Below are positions 1-8,495 of a stretch of DNA of 33,018 bases, piece by piece. Below the pieces are notes generated by a model, which worked only from the letters and a program-made list of their open reading frames with translations, did no database searches and was not told where the DNA came from. Position 1 is the stretch's first letter. Every line of letters begins with the position of its first letter. Both the position numbers and the translations under genes were made by a program. The stretch spans positions 1 to 33,018 of the forward strand of contig NZ_BCQG01000041.1 in assembly GCF_001544315.1 (NCBI RefSeq), read 5' to 3'. The DNA comes from Geobacillus jurassicus NBRC 107829 (GTDB lineage Bacteria > Bacillota > Bacilli > Bacillales > Anoxybacillaceae).

Positions 1-228
1 ATCCGTTAAGGCGATGACATCACCATGCGAGTTATAGTGGTAAAAATACGCGGCGTTTCCTTTTTTCATGGCAAGGAGCTGACCGTTTTCTCCGTATACA
101 TACGATTGTACCACATTTCCGTTTGTGTCGGTTTCATACAAGACGTTGAGGCTGTCGCCTTGATAATAGTAGTTGGTCACAACACCATTTACGTTCTTTT
201 GAATGCGGCGGCCGTCTTCGTCGTATTT
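1..228 (-). pseudogene. Orphan Rhs/WapA core fragment (silent 3' cassette, partial)
   Basis: Read on the minus strand from 228, this stretch encodes 76 in-frame residues beginning KYDEDGRRIQKNVNGV and running open to the window edge. It corresponds codon for codon to residues 2015-2090 of the large Rhs gene, genomic 1860-1633, at a constant offset of 1632. Positions 1-98 are identical to 1633-1730. The other 130 positions carry about 25 mismatches by eye count, many of them synonymous. Homology stops abruptly at 228/229, and upstream there is neither a start codon nor a ribosome site, only the terminator of the immunity gene. This is the usual form of a displaced Rhs C-terminal cassette that can be brought into expression by recombination. 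Whether an alternative toxin and immunity gene follow lies outside the window. Confidence 0.85.
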
Positions 229-233
229 TGATA

Positions 234-274
234 TAACAAAAAGAGGTTATCCCCGAAACACTGGGATAACCTCT
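234..274 (-). terminator. Rho-independent terminator after the immunity gene
   Basis: A perfect 12-bp inverted repeat (242-253 and 263-274, AGAGGTTATCCC/GGGATAACCTCT) with a 9-nt loop is followed on the minus strand by a T-rich run, TTTTTGTTAT. It lies 72 bp after the immunity stop codon and directly before the orphan core. Transcription of the rhs-immunity unit should therefore end before the silent cassette. Confidence 0.88.
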
Positions 275-345
275 GACCAAGAAACACTTGGAAGCCCTTC
301 TTACGATTTTATCATCGAGTTTAACAAAAAGATCGCTTCCTCTTT

Positions 346-915
346 TTAAATGATAGGCTTCATCACTAATGTATAAGGTTTTAACTCCTTTTTTAATAAA
401 ATCTTATCAATATCTTCGATGTTTGAGGTCGCAAGGAGCACATACGGAGTATTTCCAAGGCTAATTAAAAGTTTTTCATCATTATTGGCTAACATAAGGG
501 CTGTCCCTGCCTCAAAAGTAAAATCTAGCTCATTGGAGTTCGTTTTACAATAGTATGCATCCTCCAAAAAAGTAATAAGCTGAAATCCATTTTGAGATTG
601 CATTTCTTTTATTTGAATAAACTCTAGTTTCTCTTTAGGATTAAACGATTGTAATTTTGGTACTTCTTTTTCCTTTACAATTAAAAGATGGTCAATCTCT
701 GCTTTATAAGCGATTTCCGTTTGTTCCGCCGTCACTACATAAAATTCATGATGATTCACCTGTAATACGACTTGCATGCAGCTAAAAGCTTCCCGATAAT
801 CAGGATCCAAATCTGAAGAACTTATGAATACTCTTATATGTTGTGATTGAGAAATACTACGTAAATCATCAAGCTTTGTTTGGATCGGAATAAGGTAATG
901 TGGTACCGATGACAA
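346..915 (-). CDS. Putative immunity protein of the WapA/Rhs toxin
   Basis: This encodes 189 aa with no signal peptide or membrane segment, so it is probably cytosolic. The start is TTG at 915, beginning MSSVPHYLIPIQ. It is preceded by a strong AAGGAGGGG site that lies in the 15-bp gap after the toxin stop codon, so the two genes are almost certainly co-translated. I do not recognise the family and see no SUKH-type or other common immunity motif. The immunity role is inferred from position: an unrelated small gene immediately after an Rhs C-terminal tip is normally the cognate antidote. The gene is A+T-rich compared with the pyr operon, as expected for a transferred toxin-immunity module. It is followed by a terminator at 234-274. 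Confidence 0.72.
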   Translation of the reverse strand: MSSVPHYLIPIQTKLDDLRSISQSQHIRVFISSSDLDPDYREAFSCMQVVLQVNHHEFYVVTAEQTEIAYKAEIDHLLIVKEKEVPKLQSFNPKEKLEFIQIKEMQSQNGFQLITFLEDAYYCKTNSNELDFTFEAGTALMLANNDEKLLISLGNTPYVLLATSNIEDIDKILLKKELKPYTLVMKPII

Positions 916-930
916 TTGAACCCCTCCTTT

Positions 931-3900
931 TTAAAAATGTATATCCTCATAAACTCCGCCGCGTTTTAAATCTAGATTAATCTTCCATGTTCCGTCTTTT
1001 CGCTTTTTATATCGAATTTGATATTTATTGTCAGGGGTATACCTTCTCACAGAATTTCCATCTCTTTTTTGAATGACTTTTTTCCCTTTCGTTAAGTGCC
1101 TAAATATACTTTTAGCTACAGCTTTACCACCAGGCAAATCGGTATTAATCCTAGTCCGATGTTTTTTAGGATTTTTACCAAGAAGCCACACAAATTTAAG
1201 GCTTTTCCCTGTATGTCTGACAAGTTTTAATTTTCCTCCACCAACCGCGCCAAGAGCCGTTTTTTTAGCGACATACATCCATCCTCTTCCGGTTTTATAC
1301 GCCTTATACCCATCGTACGCCGCAAACCCAGCGTTAACTACAAACCAGAAGAAGTGCCCATCCGGATCGACCAGCATCACCGGATTGTTGTTCGCATACG
1401 TATATCCGTTTTGCGTGAGAATGTCATCCGCATCCCCCGGATCTGGATCCAAGGAAAGGAACACGCCATGCTCTGGGTGGTAGTATCGGGCAATTAAGTA
1501 ATAGAGACCCGTTTCTTGGTCATATTGGTATCCCGCATATCGGTATGGGTTTTCGTCAGCCAAGACGCCGGATTGGGATAGAATGTTCCCCCACGCATCG
1601 TATTGGTAACGGGCCGCGATGTTTCCTTGCTCATCCGTTAAGGCGATGACATCACCATGCGAGTTATAGTGGTAAAAATACGCGGCGTTTCCTTTTTTCA
1701 TGGCAAGGAGCTGACCGTTTTCTCCGTATATATACGATCTTACTACATTTCCGCTCGCATCGGTTTCATACAGAACGTTTAGGCTATCCCCTTGGTAATG
1801 GTAGTTCGTAATGACGCCATTTACATTCTTTTGGATGCGCCGGCCGTCTTCATCATATTTGTACGTCACAAAAGGAGTGCTTTCACCTTTTCTTGTGATG
1901 GAGACAAGCTGGTCGGCTTCGTTCCATTCATATTGGTACTCGCCGTCTTCGGTCCGGTTGCCGTTGGCATCATATGTGATCGATTCGTTTCCAAAACGAA
2001 TGAGCTGATTGGCAGCGTTATAATTGGCATTGGTCGTCGTCGACTGCCCATCTTTCGTTTTCACGATTTGCTTCCGGTTTCCGAATCCGTCATAGGCATA
2101 CTCGATTTTCGTGCCATCTGGAAGCTGCTCTTCCACTAATTGGTCTAGGGCATCGTAACGGTAGACGGTCGTTTCCCCTGTTGGGGATTCCACTTTCGTC
2201 CGGTTGCCGTTTTCATCGTAACGGTACGTTTCCGATAAAATTTCTTTTCCGTCCGCCGTACCGACCGAAATGCTTTCCACGAGGCCGCGGTCATCATACG
2301 TAAAGGTCGAACCGGCCCCATTTCCTGTCGTGAAGGTGCGAACGTTTCCTCTCTCGTCATAGTCAAAGCGGTACGTATACGTTCCATCTTGGACGACCTT
2401 ATTTTGATCCAATGCATTGTATTGGTAATTGATCGTTTGACTAAAGGACCCATGAGAGAACATGAACTGCTGCAATTTATCCGATGTGGTTGGGTACAGC
2501 CATTTTTGCAGCCCGCCACGGTCCGACAGTTCCACCAGCCGATTCGCTTTATCAAATGTTCTCGTTTTGGTGGTGCCGTCTTTTAAATATTTAACGGAAA
2601 GTTCGTTTCCATTTTTATCATAACTAAATTCGTAATACGGGACGTTGTTGTAGGAAACAGTTTTGACTCTTTCGGCCCCGTCATATGTCCATTGAATCGT
2701 GTTTCCTTTCGGCAAAACCGTTTTGATTTTATTTCCGTTGGCATCATATTCATTCGTTGTTACATCATTGAGCGGACCGACGGTTTTCATGAGTTTACCG
2801 GTCGCATCATAAGAATAGGCAAATGTTTGAGACTGGCCGCCGCTGGTTCGAATGACTTTTGAAGTCATATTGCCATTTAAGTCATAATCGTAGTTGACGG
2901 AAGTACCGTTTGCTAACAACAGCTGTTTTAAGCGATCCGATAAATCATACGTGTACTCTTTCTTGTTTCCTTTCTTATCGTACTCGCTTAACAGGTTTCC
3001 TACGGCATCATAATTCTTTTTCGCCACATAGCCTTCTTCATCCACTTCTTCCGTGACATAATTTCCGCTGGCATCATACTTGTTTTTCGTCACCACGTTT
3101 CCTTCCATCAACCGGATCGCGTCAAACCATACCGTTCCCGTGTAATTGCCACGGAAGACAGCGGATATGTCGATTTTATCAATTGGCTTGGAAGGTTGAA
3201 TCGAAACGGCGGCACGGTTCCAATCTTGATTGCCAGTAGGGAAATCGGCGGTATACGTTTGGGTCGTTCCATCCACAAAGTATACTTTAGCCGTAATGGA
3301 ATAATCGCTTGCGCTCACGGTTCCGTTGGCTTTGACATCCTGCGCTTTGGAAAGACCGGTGAGTGTCAGGCGAATCGGTGTATCACTTGAAGTTTGCCCT
3401 ACGATCACCGTCTGTTTATATTCACTAGCCGACTGCGTGGTACTTGTTCTCGATACTTTGAGAGAGTAAGCCCCATCAAACGATTCTGCATTATCTACGC
3501 TTCCGCCTGTTCCGCTCCAGTTCGTGACGGTTCCTTCAAAGCTGCTATTTACAACTGGGTTGTAGCTGGAAGAAACCTGCGCTTCTTCCAATTGAACATT
3601 ATCAAACCAGGCTTCTCCGGAAGCATCTGGAGACTTATGATCGACTTCTAAATAGACGCGAATTTTGGCTGCGTTCGAAGGAGTGGTAAACGTGACTTGC
3701 CGCTCTGTCCAAGGTCTTGTGCCTGTGAGTTGGCTATAACGATTATCCGCCCAAGAAATCGTTTGATTTTGACTATTCATGAATTGAACATTGAAAAAGG
3801 CATTGGCTTTAGTTAAATTCGTTTTGATCTTCCCGCTTAACGTGTACGTGGTATTCGGTTTCACCGCGATTTCTTGGGTAGCCGCTACATAGCCAAATTC

Positions 3901-6900
3901 TGTGTTAGGCGAAGTAGAATCCGCAATAACTTTTAACGTTTTTCGTCCGGTCAATCCATTATATACATTCGTGTCTTCCTGTAATTGCCCAGTATCATAA
4001 TGACTGAGCAGATTCCAAGCGGTGATTCCTTGTTCAAAGCCGCTATTAGAGAGTAAATTCGCGGCGCTGCCTAATGTATCGCTTTCTTCAATGATATTCC
4101 CATAGGCATCGTACTTCGATACAGAAGACGTTTTTCCCGATTGATCGGTTTCAGATACAGGATTTAAGCCATCGTAGGCAATCGTGGTTGTATCGCCTTC
4201 CGTATCTGTCATGGAGATGACATCATTATTTTTGTTATACTCGTATGTTTCCGTACCATAACTATCTTTCGCCGTTAACACATTCCCATTGGCATCATAC
4301 GTATATGATTCAGTAGGATTCGCTGCATTTTGATCATTCGGATCCCGTGATTCTACTAAATTATTTCCCTCATAAACGTAGCTTGTTGTAATGTTTAAGC
4401 CATCTACGTCCTCAATGATTTGAATAGGATTCGCCGCTTCATTAAAGGTATACTGAATTTTACGGCCATTCGGTTGCGTTACGACAAGTTGTCGTTTTGT
4501 TTGGTCATAGTTCATCGTATAGATGCGGTTTTCAGGATCAATCGCTTGGCTTAGCCTGTCGCCATTATAAATGAACTGATTAACGACCGGTTTTGCTTCC
4601 GTATGCGTCGGTTCCAATACTTTCTCTAACCGACCAAGTGCATTATATTGGTATCTCGTTACTTTCCCGCTCGATTGAGTCACTTTGGTTAATAAATCAT
4701 TGTCATAATCATACTGGATTACCCGATTCATTGGGTCGGTAATTTTCTGGATTCTGCCGCTTGCGTTATACTCAATACTCAGTTTTCTGCCTGATGCATC
4801 GGTAATGGACACTAGCTTTCCGTTAGAATAACTATAGGTAGTGGCATTCCCATGTCCATCCACGATTTTGGTTAACTTGCCATCACTTTTTTGAAAGTGG
4901 ATTTTCGTTTGATCTTTTGTCGTCAGTATATATTCATCGGCTGTTTCGCTTAACTCCAGGTAAACACCTGTCGGGGCTTTATAAGTTCCATCGGATAATT
5001 TCGTGAATATATGGAGCGTGCCATCTTCATCCGTAAATCTTGCTTCATTTCCTTGGGCAACGATGTTCATTTCCGCATCGCTATGCCATCCTTTTCCAAA
5101 CAATCCAACCGATGTGGATAAACTATTGTAAGTTCTTGTGATTCCAAGCCCCGGTCCTCTTCCGGAAATCGAAACATCGTCTTCGTCTATAATCAGATTA
5201 CCGGTAGCGGCATTCACGCTGCCATACGGAACATCAATGATGGACCAGTACTCTTCTTTTCCTAAATACTCATTCGCCTCCGGAATTTTCACCGTCAATG
5301 CATTGCTGGAAAATACCGTTTCCCCATCCGCATTGTATGCGCTGAGTCGGAACCAGTAACTGGTGCTTGTAGCGTATTTTGTCCCCATTTTCGCATACAT
5401 TGGGGAAGGATCTTTCGGAAGTTCCAATCCTTGTCCATCATGATGCAACGTTAAGGTACTAGAGTTCCCTTGTTGGATTTCCTCCGGAGTTGGCCAAATT
5501 CCTTTGTTTTGTGTCGTCCAATGGTCCACGTCTCCTACATCAAATGCTTCATAGTAAAGTCCATTGAAAATCCACACTTTATACCCTGTCGCTCCAGGAA
5601 TCTTATCCCAGTTTAACATGACATAGCCAGAGTTGCTCCCCGATTGATTGCTGTAAGCAAATCCAGAAGGCGCTGATGGCACTGGCAAATCTGGAATACT
5701 AGGCATATACGCATCCGAAAAGACGGTTTCCCCTTGAGAGTTATAGGCGCTTACTCGAATCCAGTAGTTGGTAGCCGTTGCGTATTTCGTTCCTGCATTG
5801 GCATAGACCGGGGACGGGTCAACAGCTAATTCTGTGCCAAGACCATCGTTTAAATGCAACTTATATCTACCTGCATTAATTTCCGTGGAGGTTGGCCAAT
5901 ACTTTTTGTTTTTCGTTGTCCAAGAAGTGACGTTCCCGACATCTAGCGATTCATAGTAGGAACCGTTAAAAATCCAGATTTTATATCCCGTTGCTCCAGG
6001 AACTGGATTCCATTTGAAATCGATATATCCTGTTCCGTTTCCGTTCGTGTAACTTACCCCTGTCGGAGCGGATGGTTTCGCCAAATTCGGAATGGTTGGC
6101 ATGTAGGCACCTGACATGGCGCTTTCGCCTTGAGGGAAAATGGCGCTGACTCGGAACCAGTAGTTCTTGCTATTCGGATAGCTTCCGCCTGAATTTCGAT
6201 AGACCGGGGAAGGATCGACAGCAAGCTCCGTCCCTAACTGATCTTGGTGCAAGTCGTATCTTCCAGCACTAATTTCAGAAGGGGTCGGCCAGATTTTTTT
6301 CCCTTTTGTACTCCAAGAAGTGACATTTCCTACATCAAACGCTTCATACGATTTCCCGTTATAAATCCAAACTTTATAACCCGTAGCACCAGGAACCGGA
6401 TCCCATGATAAATTGATATATCCTGTGCCATCCCCATTACTGAAGGCCGTTCCTGTCGGCGTATTTGGAACTGGTATCGTATACGTAACGGACAAATATG
6501 GTTTATAACTGCTATTCGTGGTGGAGACAACCTTTTTCCAATACGTTTGTCCATTACCATTCGTATGAAGTTTCCATCCGTAATTTGTCTTTGTCCCGGA
6601 TGCCCATTCTTTTACCGTACTCGTTACATCAAATTGCGCCCATTGGTCTCTTGCGACATCAACCTTGCCAATGTTGGTGGAGGAAGGTTGATTATTCCAC
6701 GTTAACGTGCTCGCGGACCATGGACCGTTGACAACATCTAGCCATAGACCTGTTGGTGTTGTTGCATAATACGAATGGGTGACATATACATTGAATGTGG
6801 CACTCGTCACATTCATATTTTTGATGCTCGATAGATCTTGATTCAAAAAGCCATAGCAAGTACCTGTTGTTCCATCATAATAACCAACTTTCAAAACGTA

Positions 6901-7902
6901 TTGTCCCTGTGCTGAGTCCCACTTACTTGATGAGGAACTATAGTTGGTTGTCGGATATGCGCTCATCACAAATGCATCGGTAGACACATTAATGGAAGTA
7001 CTCGGATCAATATAAACAGGGTATACACGTTTAGGATCTTTCAGCCATTCCGGATCAGCTTTGACCGTTAAAATATATCCTTGATCAGCCTGTTGTAATT
7101 CATACGTTACATTCTCTGAGCGCTGCACTTCACCAGAGCGTTCATCGACATTCGAATCCACCATAAACGGCTTTGGCAGTTCAAAAACCTTTTCATTTTC
7201 TTTATTTGTAAATAAAATGGAGCCATCGTCTTGAATGTCTGCATGTAAATCCGTTTTCAGACGGAATTTGAAAATATGATAGCCAGTAAAAGAATGAAGA
7301 ACTAAATCTTCTTTCGTTGACTCGTTAAATGTGATATTTTGCAAGTCTATACTCGGAAAAATGTTTTTATGAAGAATTTTGTTGTCTTTTTTCGTATAGG
7401 TGGCGGTAACATCCTTCGCCTTTATCGGTTGTACGTCATTACCCGATGCTTCTAAAATAGAGTAAGAAATCGAATATCCATTGTAATGGAAAGTGGCGTA
7501 TTCTCCATCGACCATTTTTTTATAAAAGTTTGTCTCCAAAATGGTATTCTCTGTTTCAACGTAATTCGTATTATTGGTACTATCCGTTAGGCTAGAAGAT
7601 ACTTCCTCAAATAGTTTTTGATTCTTTTTCTTAATATGAATAGGTTCAAAGTAGATCTTCTTGGTAAACGTGCCATCGCCGTTGTCGTACACCTTGGTGT
7701 TGGCAGTTCGCCACTCCACGATTTCCCCTGGCTTGAGATGACGTTTCGGGGCTTCCGGCACCTTTGGCGGCCCCTCTTTTGGCGCCACACGGTCAACCCC
7801 TGATCGGATCGTTTCGGCAAGTCCCTTTGTCGGGACGCTTGACATCATCAAAGCCCATACGATCATCCAAACCAACCATCGTCGCAAACGAATGTTTCTC
7901 AT
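931..7902 (-). CDS. wapA: WapA-like secreted Rhs/YD-repeat polymorphic toxin
   Basis: This encodes 2323 aa, close in size and layout to B. subtilis WapA, a contact-dependent toxin. The ATG at 7902 is preceded by GGGGAAGGAGAGC. The open frame extends to 7995, but only from 7902 does a signal peptide follow (RRWLVWMIVWALMM, with possible cleavage after GLA, residue 29). Approximate domains are: pre-domain 30-300; DNRLRE/carbohydrate-binding-like 301-477; three FN3-like repeats of about 130 aa (478-605, 609-738, 741-875); DUF6531-like YGSVNAATGNL near 893; YD repeats about 1000-1280; two jelly-roll-like modules 1282-1600; and YD repeats to the Rhs core ending at DPDG 2179-2182. The variable tip 2183-2323 has a hydrophobic linker, then a basic domain from PGGK (2257) to the terminal EDIHF. 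The tip is the presumed toxin, but its activity is not recognised. A nuclease of the BECR type is possible but unproven. Confidence 0.85.
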   Translation of the reverse strand: MRNIRLRRWLVWMIVWALMMSSVPTKGLAETIRSGVDRVAPKEGPPKVPEAPKRHLKPGEIVEWRTANTKVYDNGDGTFTKKIYFEPIHIKKKNQKLFEEVSSSLTDSTNNTNYVETENTILETNFYKKMVDGEYATFHYNGYSISYSILEASGNDVQPIKAKDVTATYTKKDNKILHKNIFPSIDLQNITFNESTKEDLVLHSFTGYHIFKFRLKTDLHADIQDDGSILFTNKENEKVFELPKPFMVDSNVDERSGEVQRSENVTYELQQADQGYILTVKADPEWLKDPKRVYPVYIDPSTSINVSTDAFVMSAYPTTNYSSSSSKWDSAQGQYVLKVGYYDGTTGTCYGFLNQDLSSIKNMNVTSATFNVYVTHSYYATTPTGLWLDVVNGPWSASTLTWNNQPSSTNIGKVDVARDQWAQFDVTSTVKEWASGTKTNYGWKLHTNGNGQTYWKKVVSTTNSSYKPYLSVTYTIPVPNTPTGTAFSNGDGTGYINLSWDPVPGATGYKVWIYNGKSYEAFDVGNVTSWSTKGKKIWPTPSEISAGRYDLHQDQLGTELAVDPSPVYRNSGGSYPNSKNYWFRVSAIFPQGESAMSGAYMPTIPNLAKPSAPTGVSYTNGNGTGYIDFKWNPVPGATGYKIWIFNGSYYESLDVGNVTSWTTKNKKYWPTSTEINAGRYKLHLNDGLGTELAVDPSPVYANAGTKYATATNYWIRVSAYNSQGETVFSDAYMPSIPDLPVPSAPSGFAYSNQSGSNSGYVMLNWDKIPGATGYKVWIFNGLYYEAFDVGDVDHWTTQNKGIWPTPEEIQQGNSSTLTLHHDGQGLELPKDPSPMYAKMGTKYATSTSYWFRLSAYNADGETVFSSNALTVKIPEANEYLGKEEYWSIIDVPYGSVNAATGNLIIDEDDVSISGRGPGLGITRTYNSLSTSVGLFGKGWHSDAEMNIVAQGNEARFTDEDGTLHIFTKLSDGTYKAPTGVYLELSETADEYILTTKDQTKIHFQKSDGKLTKIVDGHGNATTYSYSNGKLVSITDASGRKLSIEYNASGRIQKITDPMNRVIQYDYDNDLLTKVTQSSGKVTRYQYNALGRLEKVLEPTHTEAKPVVNQFIYNGDRLSQAIDPENRIYTMNYDQTKRQLVVTQPNGRKIQYTFNEAANPIQIIEDVDGLNITTSYVYEGNNLVESRDPNDQNAANPTESYTYDANGNVLTAKDSYGTETYEYNKNNDVISMTDTEGDTTTIAYDGLNPVSETDQSGKTSSVSKYDAYGNIIEESDTLGSAANLLSNSGFEQGITAWNLLSHYDTGQLQEDTNVYNGLTGRKTLKVIADSTSPNTEFGYVAATQEIAVKPNTTYTLSGKIKTNLTKANAFFNVQFMNSQNQTISWADNRYSQLTGTRPWTERQVTFTTPSNAAKIRVYLEVDHKSPDASGEAWFDNVQLEEAQVSSSYNPVVNSSFEGTVTNWSGTGGSVDNAESFDGAYSLKVSRTSTTQSASEYKQTVIVGQTSSDTPIRLTLTGLSKAQDVKANGTVSASDYSITAKVYFVDGTTQTYTADFPTGNQDWNRAAVSIQPSKPIDKIDISAVFRGNYTGTVWFDAIRLMEGNVVTKNKYDASGNYVTEEVDEEGYVAKKNYDAVGNLLSEYDKKGNKKEYTYDLSDRLKQLLLANGTSVNYDYDLNGNMTSKVIRTSGGQSQTFAYSYDATGKLMKTVGPLNDVTTNEYDANGNKIKTVLPKGNTIQWTYDGAERVKTVSYNNVPYYEFSYDKNGNELSVKYLKDGTTKTRTFDKANRLVELSDRGGLQKWLYPTTSDKLQQFMFSHGSFSQTINYQYNALDQNKVVQDGTYTYRFDYDERGNVRTFTTGNGAGSTFTYDDRGLVESISVGTADGKEILSETYRYDENGNRTKVESPTGETTVYRYDALDQLVEEQLPDGTKIEYAYDGFGNRKQIVKTKDGQSTTTNANYNAANQLIRFGNESITYDANGNRTEDGEYQYEWNEADQLVSITRKGESTPFVTYKYDEDGRRIQKNVNGVITNYHYQGDSLNVLYETDASGNVVRSYIYGENGQLLAMKKGNAAYFYHYNSHGDVIALTDEQGNIAARYQYDAWGNILSQSGVLADENPYRYAGYQYDQETGLYYLIARYYHPEHGVFLSLDPDPGDADDILTQNGYTYANNNPVMLVDPDGHFFWFVVNAGFAAYDGYKAYKTGRGWMYVAKKTALGAVGGGKLKLVRHTGKSLKFVWLLGKNPKKHRTRINTDLPGGKAVAKSIFRHLTKGKKVIQKRDGNSVRRYTPDNKYQIRYKKRKDGTWKINLDLKRGGVYEDIHF

Positions 7903-8166
7903 ATGCTCTCCTTCCCCATTTCTGTCGCTTTTATTAAAAATTGTATCTTTCCTCCTCCCTGCCATCCATCGTTTTCGACAGACAAAGTTCGACATGGGTT
8001 TTCATTTTCTCCAGAAGCTTGTGTGAGTAAAATATTTGTGGGTGAAATGGAGAAAGAATCCTAGACGAAAATTGCAAATGTTTGCTTGTTATGATGATCG
8101 TGACCACTAAGCGAAATGCTGTAAATGATCATTTTATTTGAACGCCAAGCTATCCGTTTTTTCTGT

Positions 8167-8285
8167 GGGGCTGACCCAAAAGCGTCATTCCTCTCAAACG
8201 AAATACAACATATTGCGCATGATTCATTGTTTCGTGGCGATATATGGTGATGAGCAAGGGTGTCCCGATCCTTTTGGGACACCCC
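8167..8285. repeat. MITE-like imperfect inverted repeat pair
   Basis: GGGGCTGACCCAAAAGC on the plus strand (8167-8183) matches GGGGTGTCCCAAAAGG read on the minus strand from 8285 to 8270, with one gap and a few mismatches. The two copies face each other around about 85 bp of non-coding sequence. That resembles the ends of a small non-autonomous element or an IS remnant (inference). No transposase reading frame lies between them. Confidence 0.4.
8258..8284 (-). terminator. Hairpin downstream of pyrE, possible operon terminator
   Basis: A perfect 9-bp inverted repeat, GGGTGTCCC/GGGACACCC, surrounds a 9-nt loop. It is the only strong hairpin I see between pyrE and wapA, so it is the best candidate for the end of pyr transcription. 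On neither strand is it followed by a T-run, so it is not a canonical intrinsic terminator. It may simply be part of the repeat at 8167-8285. Confidence 0.35.
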
Positions 8286-8336
8286 CATGCTTGGTGGTGA
8301 GCGAAACTTGCTCATGAATGTTTTTGATGATTTTTT

Positions 8337-8477
8337 TCAGAAAGCCCACGAAATGTTGACGACATTAGGCGCTGTCACACTCCGTTTTTCCCCCATGGAA
8401 TGAAGCTGATGACGAGTGAGGCATCTCCCCGCTTGATCCATGTCCATGACTAAAGCGCGAACCGTTTCGTGGTCCAC
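8337..8477 (-). CDS. Possible 46-aa small ORF after pyrE
   Basis: A GTG start at 8477 lies 18 bp after the pyrE stop codon. It is preceded by a moderate purine-rich site (AGGGAAAGAGAAGC) and opens 46 codons beginning MDHETVRALVMDMDQAGRCL and ending NISWAF. It would be the last cistron of the pyr transcript. The first half looks protein-like (amphipathic, acidic), while the second half is less convincing. It could be a genuine small protein or the worn 5' remnant of a longer gene. I do not recognise a family. Confidence 0.3.
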   Translation of the reverse strand: MDHETVRALVMDMDQAGRCLTRHQLHSMGEKRSVTAPNVVNISWAF

Positions 8478-8495
8478 GCTTCTCTTTCCCTGCTT

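Larger units (their letters stand above)
7903..8336. other. Gene-poor stretch between pyrE region and wapA
   Basis: I find no convincing gene in these 434 bp. They are more A+T-rich than the pyr operon. The last part must hold the wapA leader, and I cannot pick a convincing sigma-A promoter there. The stretch contains an imperfect inverted repeat (8167-8285) and a nested perfect hairpin (8258-8284). An 84-codon open frame at 8061-8315 has no ribosome site and a composition unlike a protein. Confidence 0.6.

Noticed and set aside
1073-1483. 136-codon plus-strand frame opposite the toxin tip, considered as an antisense antitoxin
   Set aside because: There is no ribosome site or promoter, and a normal immunity gene is present downstream of the tip.
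5280-6480. Tandem repeats considered as a CRISPR or DNA-level repeat array
   Set aside because: The periodicity is that of protein-level FN3-like domains of about 390 bp. There are no short direct repeats with spacers, and no CRISPR array is seen anywhere in the window.
7903-7995. Longer N-terminus of the WapA-like protein
   Set aside because: The extra 31 residues are charged and would bury the signal peptide; the ATG at 7902 has a strong ribosome site.
8061-8315. 84-codon minus-strand frame after pyrE
   Set aside because: It has no ribosome site, it crosses the inverted repeat and hairpin, and its composition is not protein-like.
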